Below are positions 9,903 to 24,900 of a stretch of DNA of 64,000 bases, in pieces. Under the pieces are notes generated by a model, which was not told where the DNA came from, searched no databases, and was given only the letters and a program-made list of their open reading frames with translations. How positions within the stretch are numbered: the first letter of the stretch is position 1; each line of letters opens with the position of its first letter. A program made the position numbers and the translations under genes. Source of the stretch: Centroberyx gerrardi (Eukaryota > Chordata > Actinopteri > Beryciformes > Berycidae); NCBI RefSeq assembly GCF_048128805.1, contig NC_136020.1, forward strand, positions 12,589,239-12,653,238, read 5' to 3'.

Positions 9903-12900
9903 CTGAAGAAACAGTCAGAGAGGGTAAATTGTAGAAATGAAACTGTGTATGGGACTTAAAATCTTCAGGGGTAACGGTTTGTAAAGCACTCTCTAAATTA
10001 GAATTACAGTGAGCTTTACTGCTTTTCCCTCTCTTGTGGTAACCTGGGAGAAAGTAAGCGATCTTTCTTGCTTGGATTTTTTTTAATTCTTAATCATAAT
10101 CACAGTAAGAAACATCGAACATCCTCGAGGGTATTGCTCTAATAATACCAGAGATGGAGTTTCTTACTGTGATTAATGGGTGCGATGTTGATGCAATGTG
10201 TAGGAGGAGCCGCACCAAAATGACAGTAAAGAACACCCTGTCCAGTTTTATATCTTTTATAAAACAGTTACCAATGCATGTGTACTGTCGGAAAAATGCC
10301 CTTTAAAGTAGCTGTGACACCAAAGTTTTAGACAGAAAGGACACTGATGGTTCTTCTTCACAACAGAAACTAACAATAAAAATCAAGTAAGGTTGTTAAC
10401 TAGCTCACTGGTTACCACAAGAGTTAGCCAGGTGTCAAACGTGGCGATCTATTATATAACGCTATCTAACATGATGGACAACAGTGGGGAAATGTGCCGT
10501 CGTTCTTCTCACCCATGACATCCATCGATTCCTCGGCCAGGGACTCGGCGTTTACATACTTGCTGCCAAATATCCGCACCAGCTGGTCGAAGAACTTGCA
10601 TTCCTGCTTCTCTCCTCTGGAAATATGAGGCAGAATGTCAGACCTTAAACGTGTGCAAGAGTAGTGGATTACATGTAATGAGATAACGGTAACTGCATTA
10701 CAATGACTTCAAAAGGTCACTGACTGAGAAACAGTTACTTTTGAAAATATAGATGAATATAGTGTTAGAATTACACAGAAACATGTTTAAAAGGGAAAAA
10801 AGGCATTTAGATTGTAAGACACAATTTTACACATCTTGGGATACTAGTTGATGATGGTTATACATGATGTAAATACCGCTATTCAAACAGTAAAGTGCAA
10901 TACACTGATCGCTTAACTGATTGTTTTCTATATTACATATGTTGTTTTCTATGATTGTTTTTTTAGATTTTCTATCTTGTTTTCCAATTCTATGTTAGCC
11001 ATCTTAAGTACACCAGCTGATACCAACCATTCACAAATGTTGATTTGAATAGCAATGGCCATTCTTTTCATTCAACCTGTGAGAATGACACTAAGAGTTG
11101 AATGTATACTGGGTATATAAAGCTAAACTTAAACCAACGCTTCAATATTCTGTAATCTCCTGATGTCTTGGGTGAACACCAACAAAACGACAATAAGACA
11201 ACAACAATAAAAGGAATAATTTACACCAGCCAAAATGGTTTAAAGAGCTGGTGGTTCATCTTGCATGTATGCTACATTAATCTGAGGTATTTAGCTGCGA
11301 CTCTTCCCAGAGCGGCTTATGATGAGTGAGCAGGTTATGGAGCTTTTACATTTTTCCTTCTACGAACTGGCGGAAGTTGGCCCTCAGCCTCTTGATCCTG
11401 TTCTGACACTGTTCGGGCGTCCGCAGGAAGCCCTGGCTGGCCATGGCCTGGGAGATCTGGACGAAGATGTGTTTGTTCTTGGTGCAGCCCCTCAAGTCCT
11501 CCTGGATCTCCTCGCTCCCCCAAATGTCCAGCAGGACCTCAGTCTCCCCGTCACTCCAGGGCAACTTGGAGCCGCCAGCCACCCACTGGTTAGCTGAGGT
11601 AAACAACAGAGTGGGAAATTTTAGCAGCAGAATTATTAGAATAAGAAGAAAAGCTATAGAGGCAGTTATATGGACTTATAGAATTGCTTGATTGCTATTG
11701 TAGAGAAAAATCTGAATTAGGTGACATGTACTGGATGTAATGTTGAGCTAAAGTAATAAACAGAGGATATGATTATTTGGGCGTTTTTGTTAGAAAAAAA
11801 TAATTGAATTAGGTGACACATTTAGTCGCCTCATGTCTTGTATTTATGGTAATACTTTCCATGTGTCAACTCGGTTGATCTTGTGCTGTAACCACCAGTC
11901 CAGAGAACAGGATGAGAAGCACATGGAAAGCTGGGTAATAAAAAGGGGTGGCGCATATAACACAAAGCATATTATGTCTGAAAAATGGCTATATGACAGA
12001 AGGGCTTATTATTGTGGAAACTTCACTCCTGTGTTGGGAATCTTTTATAAAGTTGAGTTCATGGAAAGTGTCACCGTATTACATATTTAATATCCATGGG
12101 ATCCAGTGGTGTCCATATTCCACTCATAATTCAGATAATTCACCACCTAGCTGCTAAAAGAAAAGATTCCAGATTCGTTTTTGGTTCACCTTTCTTTTGG
12201 CCAAGCACAGGTGTGGAGTCAGCAGCCTCCTCTGTGGCGGAGGCGTCTCCGGCTGAGCCGTCTGCTTTCAGCTCCCTCCTGAAGATCTCCTCCATCTGAT
12301 TGAAGAATTTAAACTCCTCCCTGAAGGTGAACAACACCTCACTTAGCCAATGATGCACTTCATAACTACAACAGGGTTCCTGCACATTTTTGCTAAACAG
12401 ATTCCATGACTTTTCTGATTATTCTATATAATACAGTTTCAATGACCAATGCTTGTCAGAGACTATCATCACATGTTACATTTATTGCTGAACAGCTGAT
12501 AAGAATGTCCCAGGTCTTACTTTGGCTAGCTAAAACTAATCAGTAAATTGTTCTTTTTTTTATTATTCCTTCAAGGTATCAACTGTATACCTTCCTGCAG
12601 CCATGCTTTAAATATTTTTTCAACTAGGCAAATGCATAATAATAAATCACCATGACATTTCCAAAACGTTCTAGACATGTTGATGTTTGGCAAACACAAC
12701 TATCAAATTCCAGGTCTGACACTTCCAGGTCTTCCATAACTGTGGGAAGTGTGAAATATGTATTTCCAACAGCACACATCCAAAAAAAAGAAAAAGGAGA
12801 TTTTTCCTCACATGCTGACATGAGTAGATCAGTTAAATTTTCACAATAATCAAACTTTTACCTCCTTGGATTAATTAGATATGATTTGTAGAAAAAGATT

Positions 12901-15900
12901 TTCTTCATTACAGTCAAACTAATGAAGTTTAATAGTGTCCAGGTGTACAGGTGAGTGTCTTGACACCTGACTGACTGACCTGAAATTGCCTCTTGAAACC
13001 CACAGAACTGTCAATAATAATAATAATAATAATGATGATGATAATAATAATAATGATCATTTATTTAGAAGGAAGAACATTCATAGTGCTGTCATCACTG
13101 ACTTGTCATGGAGGAAGCCGGCTTTCAGGCGCTTTATGCGGGTGTAGCACTGCTCTGTCGTCCTGATGAATCCTCGGGCGCTCATCTTCTCGGAGACGTA
13201 CTCGAACACGTGGCGGTTCTTTAGGCAGCCTCTCAGGCTGACCTGGACGCTGTCTTCACCCCAGATCTCCAGCAGGACCCGGGTCTCCCGGTCCGACCAG
13301 GGCATCTTTCTGCTCGACTCGGCCAGCAGGTGACTGGTCGAGGCCTGGTCGTCTAGAAGGAGGAACAGTGGCTTTATTTCAGGGTATTAACCAGTGGAAA
13401 GGTATTGTAACTACATAATAATACTCTGTACATACTTAGTAAAAGTCTCCCTGATACATAATAATTTTACAAGGGTGTAACAACACAAATGGCATTTACA
13501 ATGTGTTGTTGTCTTATAGATATATTTGTCCCCAATCATTCAGTGTGCTCTATCATGGTTTTATGATTTGTGTTTGCTTGTGTCTGTGTAAAATGTATTG
13601 CAGCGCTTCTGTGCAAACTGCATTTTAAATGAAGTTGATCTGATATTGACGTACACATGTCAGGATCCTTGTCCATAAGGGGGAGCATGGTGCCGTCACC
13701 ACCACTGCTGTCTACATCAGCGTACAGTGAGTCATCGCCAAGCACGGGATCCAGGAGCTGGAAGTATCTAAACAGCATGGGCCGTCCTCCGCTTCTGGAA
13801 GACAAGGATAAACACTTATTTAGGAAAATTGTAGGCAGGGATGTAATCAGGACACCTAAAATAGTTAACTATGACAACAGAAGTACGATTTCATATAAAT
13901 AAATGTCTGTTTTGCTGTTCTCTATCGTTGATTGATATATAACACAATAGACACCCGCTGTCTGGTGGGTGTTTCCGGGGAAACAACCTCTGGTGCACAG
14001 GAGGTGATGTGATTTATGTTTCCGACAGCAGCAGCAGAGGTTTGTTTGAAATAAACAGGAGAAGAACTGGATAGTTGGCATGAGCAGTGATAGCCACCAT
14101 GGCTGAATAGACAAAGAAAAGAGCGCCACCTACAGAAACTCAAACATCATCAACAGAAAATCCAAGGAAAAAGACGTCACAGTGGAAACTGACTGACAGG
14201 CAATCTCTGGGAAGTGCAGTGCAGAAACACCACAGCAATGAACGCTTAGCAACAAAGATGGAGACAAAATTTTATGATTTTATAATCATATTACCACTTT
14301 AATTGTAATTAAATAAGAGATGTGTTCTCAAGTGTATCATCAGCTGTGACTGACTGTTGTCCTTCCACTGACGACACTGGAGGAAGTGATTAAAAAGAAA
14401 ATTAAAAAGAAATAATGATGGCTTGCAATCTGTCAATCATTCTATTTACCTCCGGCTGTTGCAGAAACGCCTGTATGTCTTCCTTAACCTTTTGACCCTG
14501 GAGTGGCACTGCTCCGTTGTCCTCAGATATCCCAATGAAGCCATCTTGTCCGATATGTCGGCGAAGATGTGTCCATTTCGGATGCAGGTTTTCAGGCTGT
14601 GCTGCACTTCATCCGCAGCCCACAGCTCGATGAGAGCGACGGTCTCCTGCTCCGTCCAAGCGCTGTATTTCGTCCCATCTGCACCTGCTTCAGGAGACAA
14701 ACCAGGTAAATATCCCAACAACTGGTTGAAGCAACATTTGGAAAAGAGAAGACATTATACCTGTGATTGAGTGTGGGGTGGTGACTTGATTTGTTTCTCT
14801 AGGGAAGGACTGTTGTTTGTATGAATAAAAGAACTAGGACTCTACCTGTGTCCTGGTCTGCTTGTTCGTCTCTTTCATCATACTCATCAATAGAAACAGC
14901 CTCCTGTCCCAGTATTCCTTCCAGCTGGTTATAGAACTTATACTCAACTTTGTTTCTTCCACACCTAAAAAGAGTGAAAAAACATGACAATAAATCGTTA
15001 TTTGCTATAAAGAGATATCGGTTTATAGTGACAGACAGACAGGCAGGTGGATAGATAGACAGATCGATCTCACTTCTTCCTGTCGTAGCACTGGCGAAAG
15101 TTGTTCCTCAGTGACTTGACTTTCCAGCGGCATTGCTCCGGGGTTTTAGAGTAACCGAGGTCGTGCATTTTCTCTGATATGTCGGCGTAAACGTGTCCGT
15201 TGTGGACGAAGCCCCTCAGCGCCCTCTGAACGTCTTCTTCGCCCCAGATATCGATAAGCGCCAGCGTCTCCTCGTCTGACCAGGAGCCAGGCGCTGCCTT
15301 TTCCGATGACGCGCTGATTTCTGCTTCACAAAGACAAATGCATTCAGTTGTCAGTAGTGGTTTTGGAATGACATTTATTAATATGTGTGATCTGATGTGG
15401 TGATTCCTTGTCATAAAGTGTGTACATAGAAACTTATAAGCTTGGATATTAAGTTGAATGGGTTAGGGTGGGTCAATGTAAAAATTCAAGTAAATCAGTT
15501 ACAATTATACAACAGGTAGTTTCAGCCAGGAAATCTGACACTTGTATTTCCACCGATGCTGATAAGCTATCTGTTGGTTGCTATGCTATCTCTTGTGGTA
15601 TCCAGGGAGGTTTTTGCTTTCTCTTGTTTTTTTGTTCCGCACAATGAAATTGGGGAGGGACTATGGATCGACCACAGTCCATCCATCTGTACATCATGCA
15701 CAATATCTTGGACGCCACTGATCAGATTTTGGCGAAACTTCAGGGAACGATGCGAGACATTTGTTACCGATTTGCACAGACGGAGACTTCATCATTCGTG
15801 TGGGACAACATGTTTACTGCTGCCTTGTTTTTTCTCATTCTTCTGTATTTACACTACTTTGAAGAAAACTTTTCAGACAGTAAATGTGTTGCCTTGTAGA

Positions 15901-18900
15901 AGCCACTACTGCCATACTAACCACTGCACTAAGCAATACATTACCTGTTTCATTTACTGAGTCACCATTGGAATCCTCTGATATTTCAATGGAGTCTGTC
16001 ACCACAGTGGAAGTTGAAGGCTGCTTTTCCAGGATTTGTTCCAGCAGATCGTAGAATTTGAAGTCGACTCTATCAGTTCCAGATGAGCTAAAGACAGTAA
16101 GGACAGGGTTTGATGATGAGTCTCACACACATGCACACAAACACACACACGCACACACACACACACACAGATTACACTGTATACAGTCCTTAGCCACATT
16201 GAGGTGTAATGAGTCTTACAGATTCTCAACATTGGCAAAACTGGACAAACCTGCACTGCAAAATGTCTCCACAAGGGTATACAAGATTAATATTTGTGTG
16301 CAGTGTTTACCTCATGTTTTCCTGACACTGCCGATAGCTAGCTTTCAGCCGTTTGATCCTGGTGTGGCATTGCTCTGCGCTGCGGGAATAGCCACCGGCA
16401 CCGAGTTTCTCTGATATGTCGGAGAAGATGTGACCGTTGTGGGGGCAGCGCCTCAGGTTCTGCTGGACCTGAGCGGAGGTGAACATCACATCCAAGGCGG
16501 CAATATTGACATTATTTAAAATCATTTGAACAATGCACATCATCAGTCAGTCTGATCATTTGTCTTAATCAAAAAAGATTGGTCATCAGTAAAGTAAGTA
16601 AGTAAGTAAAAGTTTATTTAGTATAGCACCTTTCACAGAGCAAGGTCACAAAGTGCTTCACAAGAGTAAAATTGTTAAAAATAAAAATAAGACCATAAAT
16701 ACAGTAAAAAGAAACGAACAATAAAACATAACATACAAAATACAAACACTAGACAGCACGAGGCGAGACAAAGGCCAGTTTGAATAAATTAGCCTTCAGC
16801 TGCTTTTTAAAGGCATCAACAGAGACCTCAGATCGTATGTCTATAGGAAGAGCGTTCCACAGTGTCGGAGCCACCACTTCAAAGGCACGATCACCTTTTG
16901 TTTTCAGTCGGGCGCGAGGGACAGCCAGTAAGCCCTGGTCAGAGGACCTAAGTGACCTACTGGTGATATAAGGATGGAGCAGGTCAGAAATGTACACAGG
17001 TGCCTGACCACGCAGGGCTCTATATGTGAAAATAAGAACCTTAAAATGAATCCTGAACTTGATGGGAAGCCAATGTAATGAAACTAAGATGGGTGTGATG
17101 TGAGTCATCCTGCTGGACCTGGTCAACAGCCTTGCAGCAGCATTCTGGACCATTTGTAGACGGTCCAGAGACGACTTGCTGAGGCATGTGAAAAGGGAAT
17201 TGCAGTAGTCTAGCCGGGATGATATAAAAGCGTGAATGATCATCTCTAGCTCGGGTTGTGATACAACTGACCTGAGTTTGGCAATGTTTCTTAAATGGAA
17301 GAGGCATGTACGGGTCAATGATTTGATATGCTGATCAAAGTACATAGACTGATCAAATATAACACTGAGATTTCTAAGATTAGACTGTACAGCTGAAGAA
17401 AGGGACCCAATACACTGAGCAACCTTGGAAGCTATGCTATCGGAAGCAATGATAAGGACCTCAGTCTTATCTGCATTCAGCTGTAAAAAGTTGTTCGCCA
17501 TCCAGTCCTTAATGGCAGTCAATCGTGCAAAAGTTTGTCAGTCTCATCAGGCTTAAAAGAGACATACAGCTGGATATCATCAGCGTAACAGTGATATGAG
17601 ATACCTTTAAATTTGCTGATAATATGACCTAAGGGAAGCATATACAAAGCAAATAATATAGGACCCAAGACAGAACCCTGAGGCACACCACAGGAAAGAG
17701 CAGCAGTTTCAGACGTGTAGGGACCAAGCGACACAGAAAAACTCCTATTAGAGAGATAGGAGGAGAACCAGTCCAGGGCGCTGCCAGAGACACCCACCCA
17801 CTGCCTAAGCCTTTCAGTCAGGATGCTGTGATCTACAGTGTCAAAAGCTGTGCTAAGATCCAGCAGCACCAAAACAGAACATTCACCCACATCAGAGGAC
17901 ATCATTATATCATTGGAGACTCTGAGAAGAGCTGTTTCAGTGGAATGCTTCTGACGGAAACCAGATTGGAATTTATCTAAAATGTTGTGTGCATTCAACA
18001 CAGCAGTGAGTTGTTTGGCAACAACTTTCTCTAAAATTTTTGAGATAGAAGGCAATTTCGATATAGGCCTATAGTTTTTGGGAAGGGATGGATCAAGATT
18101 AGTTTTCTTCAGGAGAGGCTGAACAACTGCATGTTTAAAATAAGCTGGGACACAACCAGATTGCAGGGAGCCATTTATAATAGCGACCAGACATGGACCG
18201 ATAGACCCAAGTACATCATTAAGCAAGAAAGTAGGTAAAACATCTACAGGGCTTGAGGAAGTTTTCATACTGCCCACCAGATCAATGAGGTCTTGCAGGG
18301 AAATAGGAGAGAAGCAGTCTAAAATTGACACCCGAGTTGGATAAGCAAAAAGGGGAGTAGAAGAGGGGATGATGCTAGCCCTAACATCTCTAATCTTATC
18401 CACAAAGAAAGAGAGAAAGTTACTGCAATCCTTATTTGAAATGACAGGCACATCAGGAGGTGCAGGAGTGACTGTTGTTTATGGTGTCAAACAGGACTTT
18501 AGAGTTGCGTTTACTGGAAGAAATTAGGTTAGCAAAGTAAGAAGCCCTCGCATCTTTAACCATGTTGTTAAACTCAGTTATAAGGTCTTTGTAATAGAGA
18601 CGATGAACATGGAGCTTGGTGGATTTCCACAGTCGCTCTGCCCTCCGACATTTACGCCGGCAACAACGAATATCGTCATTTAACCAGGGGGATAAATTTA
18701 CGGAGGGAACAAGTCTCATTTTACCAGGAGCCACTTTATCCAAAACGGCGGAGCACTGTGTATTAAAGGAGTGGACCAGACTAGTAATGTCGGTGTGAGA
18801 AGACAACACTGCGCTTGGGTCAAAAGCTGCAGAGAACTTCTCAGCTGAGAGGCGATTTATGATGCGAGAGCAACTTACACGTTTACTGGGCAGAGAATCT

Positions 18901-21900
18901 AAATTAAAAGACAGGTTGAACAAAACACATTCATGGTCAGTAACATGTAGCTCCTCAGAGCAAATACAATCAATATTTAAACCAAGCGTAAAAACAAGGT
19001 CCAGGGTATGACCCCCAATGTGTGTGGGACCAGACACGTGTTGAATAAAATTAAAATGGGAGTAATGGGAGACAGCGTAATGCCATACAGTTTAGTTATA
19101 ATGTCAGGTAAATAGACACCAATATACTGTTATAATGGTGCTACTTAAGGCCGTGATCACATAGGACACTTTTTAGAACACGCCTTTTTCTAATTATTTT
19201 TAATGGTTTGGGCTCCCACAGGTGCTCAGAGTACTGTTGCCAACTTGGTGACTTTGTCGCTAAATTTAATGACTTTTCAGACTCCTTGGTGACTTTATTT
19301 CTCAAAAGCAACTAGTGACAAATCTAACTACTTCTTCGGACCATGGGAGAAAATATGAATGTGTTGACGGCTAAATCATTTGCCAACAAATCAGTCAAGT
19401 TGAACACGTCTCAACTTTGGCCCGCATTATTCAATGTAAGAATAACCCTTGTAATTGGCATTATAGGTGAAGGCCTTGGACAAGATAATAAAACTCTCAG
19501 TGCTCAGTTCTTCCTAAGAGGATGTCAAGCATCCACATCCTCCATTTTGGAATGAACTAACTTTCTCTTCCATTTTTATTTTCAACAACGTTAACCCCTT
19601 TGTTACTTCAGTTTAGCTAGCTAACACTAATTAGAGGGATGCATAGCAATGAGAATGATGTAATGCTCCTGGTGCCCTTTGAAATCTCGCTCTCTGTTAA
19701 TAGCGACGCTCACAGCTGCACTTTGCGTTTGAGCATGAGAAAAAAAGTGTCCTGTGTGAGTACAGCCAAAAGCGTTTTAAACCACATCAAAAGAAAATGT
19801 AGAGTTAAAGCAAGAGTTTTCATAAATTAGATTGCAAGTGATGTAGTTAAAATAGTCGCAGTATGATGTTCTGCTGTACCTGGTGTTCTCCCCAGATCTC
19901 CAGAAGGATGAGAGTCTCTCTGTCTGACCAGGGAACCTTCTTCCTCTCTTCCTGAACACCCACAGCAGGCTCTGATAAGGAAAACGTTCAGAAGAGTTAA
20001 TTACTCATTTTAGACTTCACCTCAGTTCATACTTTTAACATAATCTATGCACCAGCCACTGTTATACTACTGCTGTTGATACTGCATTGCACTGTTTTGT
20101 TTTGTCCATGCTGCTCTTGTTTTACTCTTGTTAGGAATGTGCCATGACAAATGTTTTTTGTTTCACTGTGCACTTGTGTGAAGTTGAACAACAATAACAT
20201 TGAACTGAATCATTATTGTGACAATCCAATTGCTATTATAATGCTGTGGTCAAATGAACTGCTTATGGTCACAAAAGGAGCTAAAAGATACAATTCAGAA
20301 TTTATTTGGCCATTTAAATTGAGGGTATGTTCACATGTTCTTGAGGAGCATAACAGAAAACAAGCTTTTTGGAACTTTCTAAGCTCATGCAAAAATACCA
20401 TAACCTTGGGTTACACTGATATGGGTTTTTGAGGTTTTTTGACTGATGCCGGAGGATTGAAGCTGCCACTAGCCAATATTTTGTGCCAATAATCAGTATC
20501 TTCAAATTTGACCTCCATCATATTGTAGATGGATGACACTAGCTGACCAATATCCCATTGCTTAATAAAGGCCAATAAATGTTAGCAAACCGCTACAGTA
20601 CAGCGGCCTTAAACCCAATGGTCACTAGGGCTGGGTATCGGTACTCGATACCTTTAAGGTATTGACCGAAATAACCCAGTACCAAGTAGTATCGAAACTT
20701 CTCCAGTCAAACGATACCTGACGATAAAAACGATAAAAATGACTATTTGTATGGTTTCGCTCGCAGTCAATCACCACAAGCGTTCTTCGATTTAATGCGA
20801 CGTGTGATTGGCCCACTACCGCAGCAGCTACAACCCATACAGTCTGTGGTGAAGTCGAGCGCGGTGTATGTGACGGAGTTGGCAGTTTAGCGTGCCGAGA
20901 TGCCACCAAAACGTAAAAAAAAAAGGTATCGAATGAAGTACTCTATTGGTATCGGTATCACTTTAAGGGTACTGGTATTGGTACTGGTATCGTAATTTTT
21001 TAAACGATACCCAGCCCTAATGGTCACTATCTAAACAAAGACATTAGTGGACAATTAGCAACAATTTTGCAGTAAGGGCTACAACTATAGATTGGGGCTG
21101 ACAGAAAGTGCTCTTGAATAAAGACACTCAGTAGCAGCTTCATGGTGCTCCTCTGTGGCTGACCCTGACTGTGACCCTGACCTGTGACCCTGACCTCTGA
21201 CCTCTGACCTCCTCATGGAGGTTTTTGCCCCCCAGTTGTAAGTAGAGAACATTTGGTCGTACCAATCTCCTGATGAGAGAAGGCTGAAAAGTCTTTGTCT
21301 GTTGGCTCTCCTGGTCCGGGATCCAAGTCCAAGTCGTTGTTGCTGTCTGCTAACAGCTCCAGTGAAGGCAGGTCCTTAATTAAAATTCTTGCCAGTTCAT
21401 CATAAAACTTGCACTCAGCTCGCTCCTGTCCCTTCATGCTAAGGTTTGGGGATGAGAAGAAGAAAAGAGGTTCAAGAGTTAAAAAAACTTGGTGAATACC
21501 ACAGTTCCTGTGTTTAAGGTTCAAAAGCCGAAAAACTCTTTAATCTTTTAGGATTTTAATAGTGGTTATACCCAGTTGATTTCAACAAGCACTGCTCCTA
21601 CCAAATTGGTGGGAGCAGACTGGTGCCAATTTCTCAGAAACAAACATTATGATGTGAAAACTTTTTGAATGTCACAAGAGATAATTTGATTAGAGATCAA
21701 TAGGGTACAGTATGCTTATGAACCTCCTGAACCGTCCCTTTCATACAACTGCTGTAAACAGACATACTTGCTCTCGTAGCACTGCCTGAAATTCGCTTTC
21801 AGCCTTTTCACCCTTGTTTGGCACTGCTCTGCTGTTCGGGAGAAGCCCTGGGCGGCCATCTTGTTAGATATGATGGAAAAAATGTGTCCGGTTCTGTGCA

Positions 21901-24900
21901 TGCCCCTCAACTCCTGTTGTATCTTGTCTTCACCCCAAATGTTGATGAGGGCCAGAGTCTCCAAGTCTGTCCATGGAACGCTTCTAGTTCCTTAAATGAC
22001 AAATACAAGTACAATACAATAAAATGTACTGGAATTTATCTTGGTGGCATTCATGCAGACAGATTGAGACATAAGTATTGTGTGATTGTGTGATTCTGAG
22101 TATAATTTCATTAAGAGCAGCATATAAACTTCATCAAATAAACTAAACTAAAACAAGACTAAAACTCTGACTCTACCAGCCAGGTTTGTGGTAACTTGAC
22201 TAAAATGTCTAATGCCTTTGCTGTAACTGTGCTTTTATTAACACAAGCGGAAAACCATGACACCGTACCAATGTCCTCTCGGCCCGTGTGGCCAAGGAAC
22301 TGCCAATCTTCACCCCCGTCTTGGGACTCGTCCTCATCGATGACCTCTTCCACATCATAGGTGACCTCAGGAACAGCGGAGGAAGCAGCGGTGCCAAGCA
22401 CTCGCTCCAGCTGGTCATAAAACTTACACTCCAGTCTGGGGTTCCCTCTGGTGTTGGATCAGAGAAAAGGAAAGGGGCGCTTTGTGAGGAAATTACACTA
22501 CCAGTCACAAGTTTGGACACACACATTTTTCTTTATTTTTACTATTTTTCCACATTTTAGAATAATAGTAAAGACATCAAAACTATGAAATAACACAAAT
22601 GGAATTATACAGTGACCAAAAAAGTGTTAAACAAATCAAAACTATCTTATATTTTAGATTCTTTAAAGTACCCTTTGCCTTGATGGCCTTGAAAGGCAAA
22701 GGGCTTTGGAAAGAAATTCATACATAGGCATCAACTTCACTATTTATATTTGTCTAAGAAACAAATTTCAAGCATTTAAGCATAAGCCTTTAGATCAAAT
22801 GCTTTAAGAGAATGACAGACATAGTACATTCAATCAGGTGTGACCAAACTTTTGACTGGTAGTGTACAAGAGTGACTTGCTATTCTACAAATGTTGATGA
22901 AACCCTCTGATGTCACTAAGTTGCACTGCAATGGATAGAGAGACAGACAGGCAGGAAGACAGAGAGACAGCTAGAAAAATGTCATTCTACACCCACTTGT
23001 TGTTCTGGAGACACTGACGGAAGCATTTCTTCAGCCGTTTGATCCTGGTCTGGCACTGCTCCACAGTTCTCATGTAGCCCCTCTCCGCCATCTTCTGCGA
23101 GATCAGGGTGAATATGTGACGGTTTTTCAAGCAGCCTTTCAAAACCCGCTGCACCGAGTCCTTCCCCCAAATGTCGAGCAGGTTGAGCGTCTCATCGTCC
23201 GACCAGGGGACTTTAGTGTCAGTTACAACTGGGTAAGACGCTTCCTGGGGGTCTAAAATGAGACGAGGAGAGTTACTTAGATACTGGCCTAATGTTAAAA
23301 TACTTTAAAGAACGCATACTGGAATGTAAATATTGTCAGACATTCAGACACACACACACACATAGATAGATCCATACACACATGTTTATGTACATACCTG
23401 TATATTCTCCCCATATGGAGATTAGAGGAGACTCACTTGAACTCTCAACATCCACTGAAGAATCCCTGTAAAGGTGAAACACACACACACTAGACTTTAC
23501 ACTTTGTTCTACATACCACTTTTCTCATCCGATCCCACCAAAATGCATTAAATGGCAGGTGTGGAACTAGATTTTACTCACATTGCTATCATATCTCACA
23601 AATTGCAACAACAAACAACAAATTCTGAGTTATTTCTTACTCACTAGACAATACACAGAGGAAAGACGGGCCACTGAGCCACCAGTAAGCCCAACAGTGA
23701 TGTTTTGATATACAACAAATGAAAGTTTTCCAGTGGAGGATAATCTTACAGGAAAGCTGACGCCACCATAGGCTGCTTTGAGGGAACCTCCAAACCGCCA
23801 CTCAGCTTCCTCTTCCTGAGGACCTGCCCTCCTCTCAAGCTCTGGCTGTTCTCATTGGCCGCTGAATCCGTGACCGCAGGCTCTTCGGAGGGCGAGAGGT
23901 CTATGGCACTCGTTTCGTCGTGTGGAAATGCGTTAATAGAGTTTTGCGCTCCCCTCTCCTGAGAAACGCTCCCGTTCCCGCCTCTGACCTTTAGCCGGCA
24001 ATTGCCCGAGTCATTTTTCTCCCTCAGTTTATGTCTGATTGTCTCAGAGTTCCTCCTGTCGGGATGTACTTCTTTCTCCGGGAGGGGCGAGTCAACCGGG
24101 GTCGACGAGCAGGAGGCAGTGTTGATGACAAGTTTGGTCACGGGAGGTAGAGACAGGGAGGAGAGGATGCAGTCATCCATCGGTAATAAACTAGGATCTG
24201 CAATTGAGAGGAAAGATGGTTAATCAGGCCCTGGCCTAGTCCAAAGATAAATCCATTCTAAGATAAAAAAAAATAAAAAATAATGGGCTACACAACTCAA
24301 GTGCATGTGTCACAACTCAAGTGTAAAATTAATGGCTATCGTCACTGCTGTACACATCTTCAACGTTCTATTAGAAACTCTGTAATAGTAACTTGTTCAA
24401 AAATATTTTTAATTTGCTCTCCAGTGTGATCACAACAACCTAAATGAAGTGTCATCTTTTACCTCTGTGTTTCATAAACTAGGGAATGTGGGAAATGAAA
24501 TTTTAACAATTTAACAATTAGCATAATGGAATGGCACACATTTCTCCTGTAATGACTCCAAAGTGTTTAGAGATTATGCAGACGACATATTGACTTTCGT
24601 TGCAGATTGGTGTACAACAGGGATAGCTGGGACACACTTTGTGTTTGGAGGAACATGTTTCAGTGTTGACCCTTCATTTGGCTAACTCAAGCCATCAATT
24701 ATAGAGAATCTCACAGCAAAAAGCCAAAGCTATGGGAAAAAATTACCCACCAGCATGAACCTACCTTTCTCTTCAAAATGGCCGAGGTTTCTGTGGTGTT
24801 CAAGTACAGCCTTCATGCCTCCTGGTGGGGAAAAGGATTGTAAACAGTCATCTAGGAGTGATGGAGCGCCTCCGAGCCATGCTGCCATCTAAGAAGAGAG

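Larger units (their letters stand above)
16469..19879 (-). other. Module-3 intron bounded by a 15-bp direct repeat with AGGT
   Basis: On the minus strand the exon half ends CACCAG|GTACAGCAGAAC and the other half begins after CTCAG with GTCCAGCAGAAC. The 15-mer CAGGTNCAGCAGAAC is present at 19882-19868 and 16471-16457 with one mismatch, and AGGT supplies both splice sites. The 3,396 bp between the copies hold an L2-like LINE, a possible DNA element and about 200 bp of unassigned flank. Confidence 0.75.

Noticed and set aside
16469-19879. The L2-like LINE itself as the element that made the 15-bp duplication
   Set aside because: About 118 bp and 770 bp of non-LINE sequence separate its ends from the duplication, so the LINE is more likely a later nested insertion.
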